64,000 nucleotides of DNA from Pseudomonas sp. F(2018) (GCF_005508865.1 NZ_SCOM01000001.1:310001-374000), one strand, 5' to 3'. Positions 44,398 through 54,347 are shown, counted from the stretch's first letter. Notes: generated from the sequence alone by a model not told the origin. Translations and numbers: made by a program.

Positions 44398-44467
44398 GTA
44401 GGAGCGAGCTTTGCTCGCGAATAGCGTTGGAGATGTGGACAGATTCGCGAGCAGAGCTCGCTCCTAC
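44398..44467. repeat. REPIN: inverted pair of REP sequences
   Basis: Two inverted copies of the classic Pseudomonas REP: GTAGGAGCGAGCT...GCTCGCGAA at 44398-44421 and its near-exact complement at 44444-44467, separated by 22 bases. Each REP is itself an imperfect hairpin. Such pairs are mobilised by RAYT transposases acting in trans; no RAYT gene is in this window. It lies between convergent sfsA and the Rieske gene. Confidence 0.92.
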
Positions 44468-44781
44468 GGCTCGATCCAGATGCCTTCGGCGTCTTCCCGG
44501 CAGCCGACCTTGCGCAGTGATTGCCCGGCGCAGGGCCCGGTGACGCACTCGCCATTCTCGATCAGGAACAGCGCGCCGTGGTGGGCGCACTGGATCATGC
44601 TGCCGCTGGCATCGAGGAAATCGTCCGCGCGCCATTCCAGGGTCAGGTCGCGATGCGGGCAGTTGTTCAGGTAGACATGGGCCTGGCCGTCGCGGCGTAC
44701 CGCCAGCAACTTGCGACCCTGAACGACAAAGCCCCGGCTCTGGCCTTCGACCAGCTCACCCGGGGCGCACAGATGAATCAT
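44464..44781 (-). CDS. Small Rieske [2Fe-2S] protein
   Basis: A 105-residue stand-alone Rieske domain. The cluster ligands are Cys-Pro-His in NNCPHRDL and Cys-Ala-His-His in MIQCAHHGALF, in the spacing of ferredoxin-type Rieske proteins of dioxygenase and NirD families. It lacks a signal peptide, so it is cytosolic; redox partner unknown. The start is the ATG at 44781 with GGAG upstream. Its stop codon overlaps the REPIN. Confidence 0.88.
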   Translation of the reverse strand: MIHLCAPGELVEGQSRGFVVQGRKLLAVRRDGQAHVYLNNCPHRDLTLEWRADDFLDASGSMIQCAHHGALFLIENGECVTGPCAGQSLRKVGCREDAEGIWIEP

Positions 44782-44863
44782 GGGAATCTCCACGCCGAGG
44801 CGGGGATTATCGTGCACTGGCGTGGCGATGGGGTAGGGCGCGCGTCCTTGCGCGAAGTTGAAC

Positions 44864-47167
44864 TCAGTACTGCCAGGAAGCGGAGACGCGGAAGTTGCGT
44901 CCGACTTCGCTGTAGTAGTCGTCCGGCTGCACCAGAGTGCTAGTAGGCACGTTCAGCGCGTTCCAGTACTTCTTGTCGAGGGCGTTGAACAGGCCGGCCT
45001 GCAGTTTCACGCCTTTTAGCTCGGCGGGTTGCCACCAGCCGGTCATGTCGACCACGCCGTAGCCGGGGGCCTCGAAGTCACCGTCGGTCTCCACCTTGTC
45101 GCGGGCCGCGGCGGCCCGCAGCATCAGGTCGGCACCGTACTGGTCGCGCTCGTAGCTCAGGCCCAGCAGGCTGGTGATCGGTGCCACAGAGCTGAGGCGT
45201 TGGTTGGTTTCACGATCTTCGCCGTTGGCCCAGGCCACCGAACCCCAGACTTTCCAGTGCGGTACGAACTCCCAATGGGCGGCCAGCTCGGCGCCGTAGA
45301 TCTGCACCTTGGCGCGGTTGTCGGTGCGGGTCACGCCCATCGGGTAGTCGGCGGCGCTGAGGCCTACGGCTGCCAGGTCGGCAGCATCCATCACCACGTC
45401 GTCGTCGATGAAGTTCTTGTAATGGTTATCGAACAGGCTGATCGAGCCACCGAGCTTCTCGTTGCCCAGCTGCGCGCCAATCTCGTAGCCGGTGCTCTCT
45501 TCCGGTTTGAGGTCGGAGTTGCCCAGGCGCAGGTAGCTGCCTTCGGCGCCGTAGTTCATGTACAGCTGGGTGGCGTCCGGTGCCTTGAAGCCCTGGGCCC
45601 ACTGGGCATACAGCATGGCTTCGTCGGCTACCTGCCAGGTAGCCAGCAGGCTGCCGGACAGCTTGTGGTCCTTGCTCGCTTCCAGCGTCTGGTCGTTGGC
45701 CGGGTTGATGTTGTTGTCGAAGTCGCTGGTGGCCTTCGGATCCTGCTTGTAGTGGTCGTAGCGCAGGCCGGGGGTCAGCTTGATGCGGCCGTCGGCGAAG
45801 CTGATCTCGTCGGTGGCGTAGAGCGCCCACTGGGTGCCCTCGGCCTTGGGCATGTCGGCCTGGTTGGTGTGCAGGAAGTCGCAGGCGGCCGGCCCCATGT
45901 ACATCGGGTGGCTCGGGTCGATGGTGAAGCCCGGGCAGTTGTCGTAGCCCTCGGAGACCTGTTCGGTGTTGATCTGGTACAGCTCGCCGCCCAGCGTCAG
46001 CTTGTTCGGCAGGCCGGCGATCTCGAACGCCTTGCCGACGTTGCCGGAGACGCCGTAGAGCTCCTTCTCGATCTGGTTGTCGCGGCCGAACGCGCCCGCC
46101 GGGTATTTGTAGGGATTACCCGGCAGGCCGAAGAACAGGAAGTCCGGGATGGCCGCACGACCGTCGGTGACTGTGCGGACGCCGTTCTGGTCGTCATGGC
46201 GGCGCAGCTTCTGCCAGTAGGCGATGGCGTTGGCGCTGTCGATCAGGCCGTCGCCGTTTTCGGCCTGGAAGGCGTAGTCGACGGACAGGCGCTGGCGCTT
46301 GTTGTTCTCTTCGGTGCCGTTCTCGCCGAGCAGGTAGGTGGTGCCCTGGTTGGTGCGGCTGTCGATGTCGTTTTCGCGCTCGAAGAACTCGCCGGTGAAG
46401 CCGACCTTGTGGCCGCCATCGAAGCGTTGCTGCAGCTTGACCAGCAGGCTCTGCTGCTCGGTGTCCGCCGGATTGGCCTCGGTGCGGCTGGTGCCGTAGG
46501 TATTGTCGTCGCCACCGCTTTCCAGTTCGTTGCCGCGACGCTGGCCGGCCTGCAGCAGCCAGGAGGTGTCCTGGTAGCGGCCGGCGAGGGCGCCGTTCAG
46601 GCCCCAGCTGTGGTCGGCACTGTCGTAGTCGGTCTTGGCCAGGCTGCCGAAGTCCTTGCCTTCACCCAGCAGGTCTTCCGGATTGAGAGTGAACAGCTGC
46701 ACTGCGCCGCCCAGGGCGCCGGAGCCGACCAGGCTGGAGTTCGCGCCGCGCACTATGTCTACCGAAGACAGGCCGTTGAAATCGATCGAGTCGAGGCCGC
46801 CCTGGGCGCCGCCGGTCGGGCCCTGGCTACGTGCGCCATCGGTCATCCACGGCACGCGGATGCCGTCGATGGTGGTCAGCACGCGGTCGCGATCCAGGCC
46901 GCGGATGTTGATGCTCTCGCTGGTGCGGCTGTAGTTCACGCCGGGTTCGGAGCGTCGGCCGAGGTCGTCGAAGCTGCGGATCTGGCGCTGGTCCAGGGTC
47001 TTGGCGTCGGTCGTGGTGGTGGTCGGCAGCTCTTCCTGCACGGCGTTGCCGGTGACCTGGGTGGGGGCGAGCTCGGTGGCGCTGTCCGTGGCCTGTGCGA
47101 ATGCCAGCGAGGGGCTGAGCAGCAACAGCGCCATCCATGGGCGCAAGGCGAAGGGTGGGGTGGACAT
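44864..47167 (-). CDS. phuR: TonB-dependent heme receptor PhuR
   Basis: A 767-residue outer-membrane receptor: signal peptide (LLLLSPSLAFA), plug domain (about 40-165, with RRSEPGVNYSRTSESINIRGLDRDRVLTTIDG) and a 22-strand barrel ending in the aromatic SASWQY. FRAP/NPDL-like motifs of heme receptors are replaced or hard to place, but homology to PhuR and the divergent phuSTUV genes support the call. Start at 47167 with GGGAG upstream; the open frame continues into the phuS shadow and is not coding. A Fur-box-like sequence lies 72 bases upstream. Confidence 0.9.
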   Translation of the reverse strand: MSTPPFALRPWMALLLLSPSLAFAQATDSATELAPTQVTGNAVQEELPTTTTTDAKTLDQRQIRSFDDLGRRSEPGVNYSRTSESINIRGLDRDRVLTTIDGIRVPWMTDGARSQGPTGGAQGGLDSIDFNGLSSVDIVRGANSSLVGSGALGGAVQLFTLNPEDLLGEGKDFGSLAKTDYDSADHSWGLNGALAGRYQDTSWLLQAGQRRGNELESGGDDNTYGTSRTEANPADTEQQSLLVKLQQRFDGGHKVGFTGEFFERENDIDSRTNQGTTYLLGENGTEENNKRQRLSVDYAFQAENGDGLIDSANAIAYWQKLRRHDDQNGVRTVTDGRAAIPDFLFFGLPGNPYKYPAGAFGRDNQIEKELYGVSGNVGKAFEIAGLPNKLTLGGELYQINTEQVSEGYDNCPGFTIDPSHPMYMGPAACDFLHTNQADMPKAEGTQWALYATDEISFADGRIKLTPGLRYDHYKQDPKATSDFDNNINPANDQTLEASKDHKLSGSLLATWQVADEAMLYAQWAQGFKAPDATQLYMNYGAEGSYLRLGNSDLKPEESTGYEIGAQLGNEKLGGSISLFDNHYKNFIDDDVVMDAADLAAVGLSAADYPMGVTRTDNRAKVQIYGAELAAHWEFVPHWKVWGSVAWANGEDRETNQRLSSVAPITSLLGLSYERDQYGADLMLRAAAARDKVETDGDFEAPGYGVVDMTGWWQPAELKGVKLQAGLFNALDKKYWNALNVPTSTLVQPDDYYSEVGRNFRVSASWQY

Positions 47168-47238
47168 GACATTACTCCCGCTAGTGGCTCTTGGTGGCCA
47201 GTGGATTTGGCGGGCAGAACGGTAATAGATTCTTCTTC

Positions 47239-47257
47239 TCAAATGCAAATCATTATC
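47239..47257. promoter_or_regulatory. Fur box between phuR and phuS
   Basis: On the minus strand GATAATGATTTGCATTTGA, matching about 14 of 19 positions of GATAATGATAATCATTATC. It lies 72 bases from the phuR start and 124 from phuS, so it may control both divergent transcripts in response to iron. Confidence 0.8.
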
Positions 47258-47302
47258 ACAAGCATTGGAGTTTGATTCTCGATGGTGTAGCCTGCGCCAA
47301 CT

Positions 47303-47355
47303 CGAGCGAGCCGCCGTCTCCCCATCCCGGCAACGGGGTAGGGGAGGCTCGCTCG
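47303..47355 (+). promoter_or_regulatory. Large hairpin in the phuS leader
   Basis: CGAGCGAGCC (47303-47312) pairs with GGCTCGCTCG (47346-47355), and inside it CTCCCC pairs with GGGGAG. The stem ends 25 bases before the phuS start. Immediately after it comes AAACAACGAAA, a CA-like motif beside the GAGG ribosome binding site. It could be a leader element for RNA-level control. Confidence 0.6.
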
Positions 47356-47380
47356 CCAAACAACGAAATGAGGTAGCACC

Positions 47381-48448
47381 ATGACCATGCCGATCACCGC
47401 TCCCAAGGCCTCCGCGCTCTACCAGGACTGGCAGCGCCTGCGCACCGAACAGTCCGGCCTGCGCGCCCGCGATGCCGCCGCCAAGCTGGGTGTCAGCGAG
47501 GGTGAGCTGACTGCCAGCCGCCTGGGCGTGGATGCCGTGCGCCTGCGCACCGAGTGGGCCGAGCTGCTGCTGGCGTTGGGTGAGCTGGGTTACATCATGG
47601 CGCTGACCCGCAACGAGCATTGCGTGCACGAGCGCAAGGGCTACTACCGCGAGGTGTCGGTGATGGCCAACGGCGCCATGGGCCTGGTGGTTTCTCCGGA
47701 CATCGACTTGCGTCTGTTCATGACCCAGTGGGCCAGTGTGTTCGCCGTGGCCGAGAACACCGAGCGCGGCGTGCAGCGCAGCATCCAGATATTCGACCGC
47801 CAGGGCACCGCCGTGCACAAGGTCTACCTGACCGCCAAGAGCGAGGAGGCGGCCTGGGCGCCGCTGGTCGAGCGCTTCCGCGCCGAAGAGCAGAGCGCCG
47901 AGCTGGACCTGCAGCCGCTGGCTGAGCGTAAGGCACCGCGCACCGACGCCGAGGTGGACGCCGCCGCCCTGCGCGCCGACTGGGCCGAGCTGAAGGACAC
48001 CCACCACTTCTTCGCCATGCTCAAGCGCCACGACGTCGCGCGTACCCAGGCCCTGCGCCTGGCCGGCCGTGACTGGGCCGAGCCGCTGGCCACCGCCGAG
48101 CTGCCCAAGCTGCTGGAAGAGGCCGGTAGCCGTCAGGTGCCGATCATGGTCTTCGTCGGCAACCAGCACTGCATCCAGATCCATTCCGGCACCGTCAGCA
48201 ACCTGCGCTGGATGGGCGACTGGTTCAACGTGCTCGACCCCGAATTCAACCTGCACCTGAAAACCCCGGGCGTGGTCGAGCTGTGGCGCGTACGCAAGCC
48301 GAGCAGCGACGGCATCATCACCAGCTACGAGGCTTTCGACGCCGATGGCGAGCTGGTCGTGCAGCTGTTCGGTGCGCGCAAGCCGGGCGTGCCTGAGCTG
48401 GTCGAGTGGCGCGAGCTGGCCGAATCCATTGCCGCCCTGGAGGCCTGA
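47381..48448 (+). CDS. phuS: Cytoplasmic heme-trafficking protein PhuS
   Basis: A 355-residue HemS/ChuX-type protein made of two repeated halves: first QSGLRARDAAAKLGVSEGELTASRLG with LGYIMALTRNEHCVHERKGYY, second LKDTHHFFAMLKRHDVARTQALRLAGRDWAEPL with VFVGNQHCIQIHSGTV. The heme-ligand histidines fall at about 208-209. PhuS passes heme to heme oxygenase in P. aeruginosa. Start ATG at 47381, with GAGG upstream; phuT follows directly. Confidence 0.95.
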   Translation: MTMPITAPKASALYQDWQRLRTEQSGLRARDAAAKLGVSEGELTASRLGVDAVRLRTEWAELLLALGELGYIMALTRNEHCVHERKGYYREVSVMANGAMGLVVSPDIDLRLFMTQWASVFAVAENTERGVQRSIQIFDRQGTAVHKVYLTAKSEEAAWAPLVERFRAEEQSAELDLQPLAERKAPRTDAEVDAAALRADWAELKDTHHFFAMLKRHDVARTQALRLAGRDWAEPLATAELPKLLEEAGSRQVPIMVFVGNQHCIQIHSGTVSNLRWMGDWFNVLDPEFNLHLKTPGVVELWRVRKPSSDGIITSYEAFDADGELVVQLFGARKPGVPELVEWRELAESIAALEA

Positions 48449-48449
48449 G

Positions 48450-49337
48450 ATGCGCCTGTCCAAGTCTCTGTTGCTGTGCGGCAGCCTGCTGTTCAGCCAT
48501 GCGGCCGCGGCGGCCGATCTGCCGCAACGCTGGGTCAGCTCCGGCGGCTCGCTGAGCGAGTGGGTGGTGCGCCTGGGTGGTGAGAGAAAGCTGGTCGGTG
48601 TCGACACCACCAGCCTGCACCCGCAGACCCTGCGCAAGCTGCCGAGCGTCGGTTACCAGCGCGCGCTGTCTGCCGAGGGCGTGCTGTCGCTGCGTCCGGA
48701 CATCCTCATCGGTAGCGAGGAGATGGGCCCGCCACCGGTGATCGCGCAGATCAAGGCCGCCGGCATCCGCCTCGAGACCCTGTCGGCCAAGCCGGATCTG
48801 GATACTCTGGAGCGCAACGTGTTGCGCCTGGGTGAGCTGCTCGGCACGCTCGAGCGCGCTCGCGAGCAGATGGCCGCCTATCGCCAGGGCCTGCAGCGCC
48901 AGGCCGACTGGGTCGCCCAGGTGAGCAAGAAGCAGCAGGCGCCGCGGGTGCTGATGCTGCTCGGCCACGCAGGCAGCAACATCATGGCGGCGGGTAAGGA
49001 CAGCCTGGCGGTATGGCTGATCGAGCGGGCCGGTGGCGAGAGCCGTACCGAACACAGCGGCTACAAGCCGATCTCCAACGAGGCGCTGCTGGCCATGGAC
49101 CCGCAGGTGGTGATTTTCGCCGACCGCAGCCTGCACGGCGAGGAAGCGCGCCAGGCGCTGCTGCAGCAGAACCCGGTGCTGCAGCAGACCAGCGCCGCGC
49201 GTGAGGGACGCCTGTTGAGCCTCGATCCGACCCTGCTGGTTGGCGGCCTCGGCCCGCGTCTGCCCGAGGGGCTGGCCGAGTTGTCGGCGGCCTTTTATCC
49301 TTCCGAGCAAGCACTGACGGCCAAACTCGACCGATGA
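48450..49337 (+). CDS. phuT: Periplasmic heme-binding protein PhuT
   Basis: A 295-residue ABC solute-binding protein: signal peptide (SLLLCGSLLFSHAAAAA), then the BtuF-like cluster A-2 fold with LVGVDTTSLHPQTLRKLPSVGY, SLRPDILIGSEEMGPPPVI, and C-terminal DPTLLVGGLGPRLPEGLAEL. Y71-like tyrosine in GYQRALS is the usual axial heme ligand. It begins one base after the phuS stop codon and overlaps phuU by four. Confidence 0.94.
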   Translation: MRLSKSLLLCGSLLFSHAAAAADLPQRWVSSGGSLSEWVVRLGGERKLVGVDTTSLHPQTLRKLPSVGYQRALSAEGVLSLRPDILIGSEEMGPPPVIAQIKAAGIRLETLSAKPDLDTLERNVLRLGELLGTLERAREQMAAYRQGLQRQADWVAQVSKKQQAPRVLMLLGHAGSNIMAAGKDSLAVWLIERAGGESRTEHSGYKPISNEALLAMDPQVVIFADRSLHGEEARQALLQQNPVLQQTSAAREGRLLSLDPTLLVGGLGPRLPEGLAELSAAFYPSEQALTAKLDR

Positions 49338-50370
49338 ATCCTGTTTTTCGACCCCGCCCATTGCTGCTGGCAATGGGCGTTCTGCTGCTGCTCGCGTTCT
49401 GGCTGTCGCTGGCCCTCGGGCCGGTGAGCCTGCCGCTGGGTGACACTCTGCTGGCCGCCCTGCGCCTGATGGGCCTGCCCATCGATGGTGAGGGGCTGCA
49501 GCAGGCCGAGCTGATCCTCGGCCAGATCCGCCTGCCGCGCAGCCTGCTGGGTCTGTGTGTGGGCATCGTGCTTGCGCTGTCCGGCGTGGCCATGCAGGGC
49601 CTGTTCCGCAACCCGTTGGCCGACCCCGGCCTGGTCGGCGTTGCCGGCGGTGCTGCCCTGGGTGCGGCCATCGCCATTGTCGGCGGCAGCATGATCGGTG
49701 GCCTGCCGCCGGCGCTGGCGCCGTACCTGCTGTCGATCTGCGCCTTCTCCGGCGGCCTGGTCGTGACCGCCGTGGTCTATCGCTTCGGCCGCCGTGACGG
49801 GCAGACCAACGTCGCCACCATGCTCCTCGCCGGTGTGGCGTTGACCGCCATGTCCGGTGCCGGCGTCGGCCTGTTCACCTACCTGGCCGACGACGCCACC
49901 CTGCGCAGCCTGACCTTCTGGAATCTCGGCAGCCTCAATGGAGCCAGCTACCCACGCCTGTGGCCGCTGCTGCTGGTGACCCTCGGCGTGGCCATCTGGC
50001 TACCGCGCCGCGCCTCGGCGCTCAACGCGCTGCTGCTCGGCGAGTCGGAGGCGCGTCATCTGGGTTTCAACGTCGAGCGGATCAAGCTGGAGCTGGTGCT
50101 GTGCACTGCCTTGGGTGTCGGCGCGGCGGTGGCGGCGGCTGGCCTGATCGGTTTCATCGGCCTGGTGGTGCCGCACCTGATGCGCCTGCTGGTCGGCCCG
50201 GATCACCGTGTGCTGCTGCCGGCGTCCTTGCTGGCGGGCGCCAGCCTGCTGCTGCTGGCCGACCTGGTCGCGCGCCTGGTGCTGGCACCGGCGGAGTTGC
50301 CGATCGGTATCGTCACGGCGCTGATCGGTGCGCCGTTCTTCCTTTATCTGCTGGTGCGGGGGCGGGCCTG

Positions 50371-50371
<1 letters not shown>
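49334..50371 (+). CDS. phuU: Heme ABC transporter permease PhuU
   Basis: A 345-residue FecCD-family permease with about ten membrane helices. Family strings are [48 protein letters not shown] and [23 protein letters not shown], the latter the coupling loop that touches the ATPase. Start and stop codons overlap its neighbours by four bases and one base, so phuSTUV is one translationally coupled operon. Confidence 0.95.
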
Positions 50372-51138
<767 letters not shown>

Positions 51139-51140
51139 CG

Positions 51141-51191
51141 GTAGCCCGGATGCAATCCGGGATGGTCCGCCCCGGATTGCATCCGGGCTAC
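51141..51191. repeat. 21-bp perfect inverted repeat after phuV
   Basis: GTAGCCCGGATGCAATCCGGG at 51141-51160 onward pairs exactly with its complement ending at 51191, with a nine-base loop. The GTAGCCCGGATG sequence is a dispersed intergenic repeat in many gamma-proteobacteria. Placed between phuV and the lipoprotein gene, it may lower expression of the latter. Confidence 0.82.
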
Positions 51192-51229
51192 GGCCCCTCT
51201 CCGAGAGGGCTGAACCTTAAGGAAAGCGC

Positions 51230-52117
51230 ATGCGTATTCTTCTGCTCTGTTCTCTCGTCCTGCTGGCCGCCTGCCAGTCCCGCGGCGTGCTGCCGCCTCC
51301 GGCGCCCATCGCCCCCGACGGCCGCGATCACGCCCAGCTGGGCCAGATCATCGACCTGGCCAGCGGTGAACGCATCACCCCCGAACAACTGGTCGCGCGC
51401 CTGGCCAAGGCGCCGCGCGTGCTGGTCGGCGAGCAGCACGACAACCCCGATCACCACGCCCTGCAGCTGTGGCTGTCGCGCGAGCTGGCGGCGCAGCGAC
51501 CGCAGGGCAGCGTGCTGATGGAAATGCTCAACCCCAACCAGCAGGCCAAGGTCGAGCAAGTGCAGGCACAGACCCGCGCCGGGCAGGCGCCGGCCGACAC
51601 CTTCGCCGCGCTGGCCTGGCTGCCAAACTGGGACTGGGGCCTGTACGGTGCGCTGGTGCAGTACCAGCTGCGCCAACCCTATCCGTTGCTGTCGGCCAAC
51701 CTGGACCGTGCCGAGATCATGCAGATCTACCAGGCGCGCCCGGTCCTGCAAGGCGCGGCGTCTACCGCGCCGGCGGTGCAGGGCAAGCTGCAGGAAGATA
51801 TCCGCGAGTCCCACTGCGGCCTGCTGCCGGACAGCCAGATTCCCGCGATGCTCGCCGTGCAGCAGCAGCGCGACCGGCGCATGGCCGAACGCCTGGCCGC
51901 CGCGCCGCAGCCCGCCATGCTGTTTGCCGGTGCCTTCCATGTACGCAAGGACCTGGGCGTGCCGCTGCATCTCGCCGACCTCGGCGCCGGGGAAGGCAAT
52001 GCCGTGCTGATCCTCGCCGAAGTCGGCAAGGAGCCAGTCGCCGGCAGTGCCGACTATGTCTGGTACACCGCCGCCAATGTGCCGGAGGATCACTGCGCCA
52101 AGCTGAGCAAGAAGTAA
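51230..52117 (+). CDS. phuW: ChaN-family heme-associated lipoprotein (PhuW)
   Basis: A 295-residue lipoprotein: signal peptide with lipobox LLAAC (Cys15), then a ChaN/DUF399 domain with VLVGEQHDNPDHHALQLWL, VLMEMLNPNQQ, LPNWDWGLYGALV and LFAGAFHVRKDLGVPLHLAD. ChaN of Campylobacter binds stacked hemes. It lies after the phu ABC genes as PhuW does in PAO1; a palindromic repeat separates it from phuV. Confidence 0.92.
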   Translation: MRILLLCSLVLLAACQSRGVLPPPAPIAPDGRDHAQLGQIIDLASGERITPEQLVARLAKAPRVLVGEQHDNPDHHALQLWLSRELAAQRPQGSVLMEMLNPNQQAKVEQVQAQTRAGQAPADTFAALAWLPNWDWGLYGALVQYQLRQPYPLLSANLDRAEIMQIYQARPVLQGAASTAPAVQGKLQEDIRESHCGLLPDSQIPAMLAVQQQRDRRMAERLAAAPQPAMLFAGAFHVRKDLGVPLHLADLGAGEGNAVLILAEVGKEPVAGSADYVWYTAANVPEDHCAKLSKK

Positions 52118-52131
52118 CGCGCCATGGAAAA

Positions 52132-52163
52132 CAAAAAGCCCCGCAATGCGGGGCTTTTTTGTT
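52132..52163 (+). terminator. Terminator of phuW
   Basis: GCCCCGC (52138-52144), loop AAT, GCGGGGC (52148-52154), then six T. The left flank carries AAAAA, so it can also act on the opposite strand for the short-chain dehydrogenase gene ending at 52206. Confidence 0.9.
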
Positions 52164-52205
52164 GGCGACGCTAAGGCTCTAGCTCGCCGCCAGTCGACAC
52201 TCGGG

Positions 52206-52964
52206 TTACAGACGCAGGCCGCCGTCGAGCTCGAGGATACGACCGGTGTAGTAGTCGTTCTCCATGATGTAGGCCACGGAGTGGGCGATCTCGGTCGGCT
52301 TGCCCATGCGACGCAGCGGAATGCCGGAGGTCATCTTCTCCAGGGCTTCCGGTTTCATGCCGCTGGTCATCTCGGTCTCGATGAAGCCCGGCGCGACGCC
52401 CGCCACGCGGATGCCGTAGCGTGCCAGTTCCTTGGCCCACACCACGGTGTCGGCGGCGACGCCGGCCTTGGCCGCGGAGTAGTTGGCCTGGCCCATGTTG
52501 CCGGCGCGGGAGATGGAGGAGATGTTGACGATCGCGCCCTGATTCTTCAGCTCGATCATCTTGGCTGCCACTTCACGGGTGCAGAGGAACACGCCGGTCA
52601 GGTTGACGTCGATCACCGACTGCCACTGGGCCAGGCTCATCTTGGTCATCTCGCCGTCCTTGACCTTGATGGTCAGGCCGTCGCGCAGGATGCCGGCGTT
52701 GTTGACCAGGCCGTTGATGGCGCCGAAATCTTCGGCCACCTGGGCGACCATGTGGGTCACCTGCTCTTCGTTGGCCACGTTGCACAGGTAGGCGCGGGCG
52801 TCGCCACCGGCGGCCTTGCAGGCGGCCACGGCGTCATCCAGCTTCTCCTGGTTCAGGTCGACCAGCGCCAGCTTGGCGCCCTTGGCGGCCAGGTACTCGC
52901 TCATGGCACGGCCCAGGCCCTGGCAGCCGCCAGTGATGATGATGACTTTGTCTTTGAGTTCCAT
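52206..52964 (-). CDS. Short-chain dehydrogenase/reductase, FabG-like
   Basis: A 252-residue classical SDR. The NAD(P)-binding [15 protein letters not shown], the [13 protein letters not shown] motif, and catalytic Ser ([10 protein letters not shown]) with YSAAKAG (Tyr and Lys) are complete, as is the PGFIETEMT loop. Asp in LALVDLNQ suggests NAD preference. The substrate is unknown. In PAO1 the orthologue precedes the HugZ-like gene and fxsA, as here. Confidence 0.92.
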   Translation of the reverse strand: MELKDKVIIITGGCQGLGRAMSEYLAAKGAKLALVDLNQEKLDDAVAACKAAGGDARAYLCNVANEEQVTHMVAQVAEDFGAINGLVNNAGILRDGLTIKVKDGEMTKMSLAQWQSVIDVNLTGVFLCTREVAAKMIELKNQGAIVNISSISRAGNMGQANYSAAKAGVAADTVVWAKELARYGIRVAGVAPGFIETEMTSGMKPEALEKMTSGIPLRRMGKPTEIAHSVAYIMENDYYTGRILELDGGLRL

Positions 52965-53057
52965 AACACTGCTCCTCGAAGGTCTTGAAGATTGCCCCGC
53001 TGGCGCTGGGCGCCTGTTCGTTTTGTTTTCGACGAATTCTTAGCGAGGAGTCATAAA

Positions 53058-53789
53058 TTGAGCATGACAGCCGAGAAGCATGCCCGAGAATTGTTGCTCA
53101 AGGAATACCGCGGGGTGCTTTCCACCCACTCCAAGAGCATGCCGGGCTTCCCTTTCGGATCGGTGGTGCCTTATTGCCTGGACGAGCAGGGCCGGCCGCT
53201 GATTCTGATCAGCCGCATCGCTCAGCACACCCACAACCTGCAGAAGGATGCCAAGTGCTCGCTGCTGGTCGGTGAGCGCGGCGCCGAAGACGTGCAGGCC
53301 GCCGGGCGCCTGACCTTGCTGGCCGAAGCCCGGCAGCTGGACGAGCCGGCAGCCATCGAGGCCGCCGCCGAGCGCTACTACCGCTACTTCCCTGATTCGC
53401 GCGACTACCACAGCGCTCACGACTTCGACTTCTGGGTGCTCGAACCCGTGCGCTGGCGCTTTATCGGCGGCTTCGGCGCCATTCACTGGCTGCAGCAGGT
53501 CAATCTGGCCAACCCGCATGCCGGTGAGGCCGAGCGCAGCATGGTCGAGCACATGAACGACGATCACGCCTCGGCGATCGCCCACTACGTGCAACTGGCC
53601 AACCTGCCAAACCACGAACCGGCACAACTGGCCGGCATCGACAGTGAGGGTTTCCACCTGCGCATCGGCAAGGGCCTGCACTGGCTGGCATTCCCAACAT
53701 CCTGTAACAACCCTGGCGCCGTGCGCCAGGCCTTGGTATTGCTGGCTCGCGCCGAGAGTTGGCCGACCGTCGAGCAGGCTTCAGCTTGA
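53058..53789 (+). CDS. HugZ-like pyridoxamine-oxidase-fold protein with DUF2470 tail
   Basis: A 243-residue protein: split-barrel flavin/heme-binding domain (ARELLLKEYRGVLSTHSKSMPGFPFGSVVPYCLDEQGRPLILISRIAQHTHNL) followed by a DUF2470 domain with MVEHMNDDHASAIAHYV. HugZ proteins of epsilon-proteobacteria degrade heme. The TTG at 53058 is chosen because GAGGAG lies seven bases upstream; the ATG two codons later is 13 bases from it. It stands next to the phu heme cluster here. Confidence 0.88.
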   Translation: MSMTAEKHARELLLKEYRGVLSTHSKSMPGFPFGSVVPYCLDEQGRPLILISRIAQHTHNLQKDAKCSLLVGERGAEDVQAAGRLTLLAEARQLDEPAAIEAAAERYYRYFPDSRDYHSAHDFDFWVLEPVRWRFIGGFGAIHWLQQVNLANPHAGEAERSMVEHMNDDHASAIAHYVQLANLPNHEPAQLAGIDSEGFHLRIGKGLHWLAFPTSCNNPGAVRQALVLLARAESWPTVEQASA

Positions 53790-53853
53790 ATTAAGCACCA
53801 GGCCCCATACTTCATCCGTATCGGAAGCCGTTCTTCCGCCAAGGACGTTCGCA

Positions 53854-54303
53854 ATGCGCGCTTTTCTGTTTCTGTTCCTGCTGTTCCCCCTCATCGAACT
53901 GGCCGTGCTGATCCAGGTCGGCAGCGCCATCGGTGTGCTGCCCACCCTGTTGCTGGTGATCGGCACCGCGGTGCTGGGCAGCGTTCTGCTGCGCGTGGCC
54001 GGCGTGGCCACCGCCTGGCGTGCCCGCGAGAAGCTGGCCCGTGGCGAGATGCCCGAGCAGGAGATGTTCGAGGGCCTGCTGATCGCCGTCGGCGGCGGCC
54101 TGCTGCTGCTGCCCGGCTTCATCAGTGACGTGTTCGGCCTGCTGTGTCTGATTCCCTTCACCCGCCGCCTGATGATCGGCCGCCTGCAACGTCGCGCCCA
54201 GGAACAGGCATTGCGTCAGCGCGCGTTCTTCGACGACGCCCAGGCCCGCAGCGGCCAGACCCACCCGCACGTGATCGAAGGCGAGTATCAGCGCCGCGAC
54301 TGA
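53854..54303 (+). CDS. fxsA: Membrane protein FxsA
   Basis: A 149-residue inner-membrane protein with three to four helices: FLFLFLLFPLIELAVLIQVGSAIGVLPTLLLVIGTAVLGSVLL, the conserved LPGFISDVFGLLCLIP, and a charged tail. FxsA affects phage exclusion in E. coli and typically sits by groES, as it does here. Start ATG at 53854 with AAGGA upstream. Confidence 0.93.
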   Translation: MRAFLFLFLLFPLIELAVLIQVGSAIGVLPTLLLVIGTAVLGSVLLRVAGVATAWRAREKLARGEMPEQEMFEGLLIAVGGGLLLLPGFISDVFGLLCLIPFTRRLMIGRLQRRAQEQALRQRAFFDDAQARSGQTHPHVIEGEYQRRD

Positions 54304-54347
54304 CGCCGGGCCTGCGGGCGGCTGTGTAAAAAATTTCACAGTCGCCC

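Noticed and set aside
44864..48637. The 1257-codon reading frame containing phuR
   Set aside because: Only the part from 47167 is phuR; the upstream 490 codons are antisense to phuS and lie before the Fur box and signal peptide.
52118..52205. Possible PrrF iron-responsive small RNAs after phuW, where PAO1 has them
   Set aside because: The gap is only 88 bases, is filled by a terminator, and holds no Fur box or PrrF core sequence.
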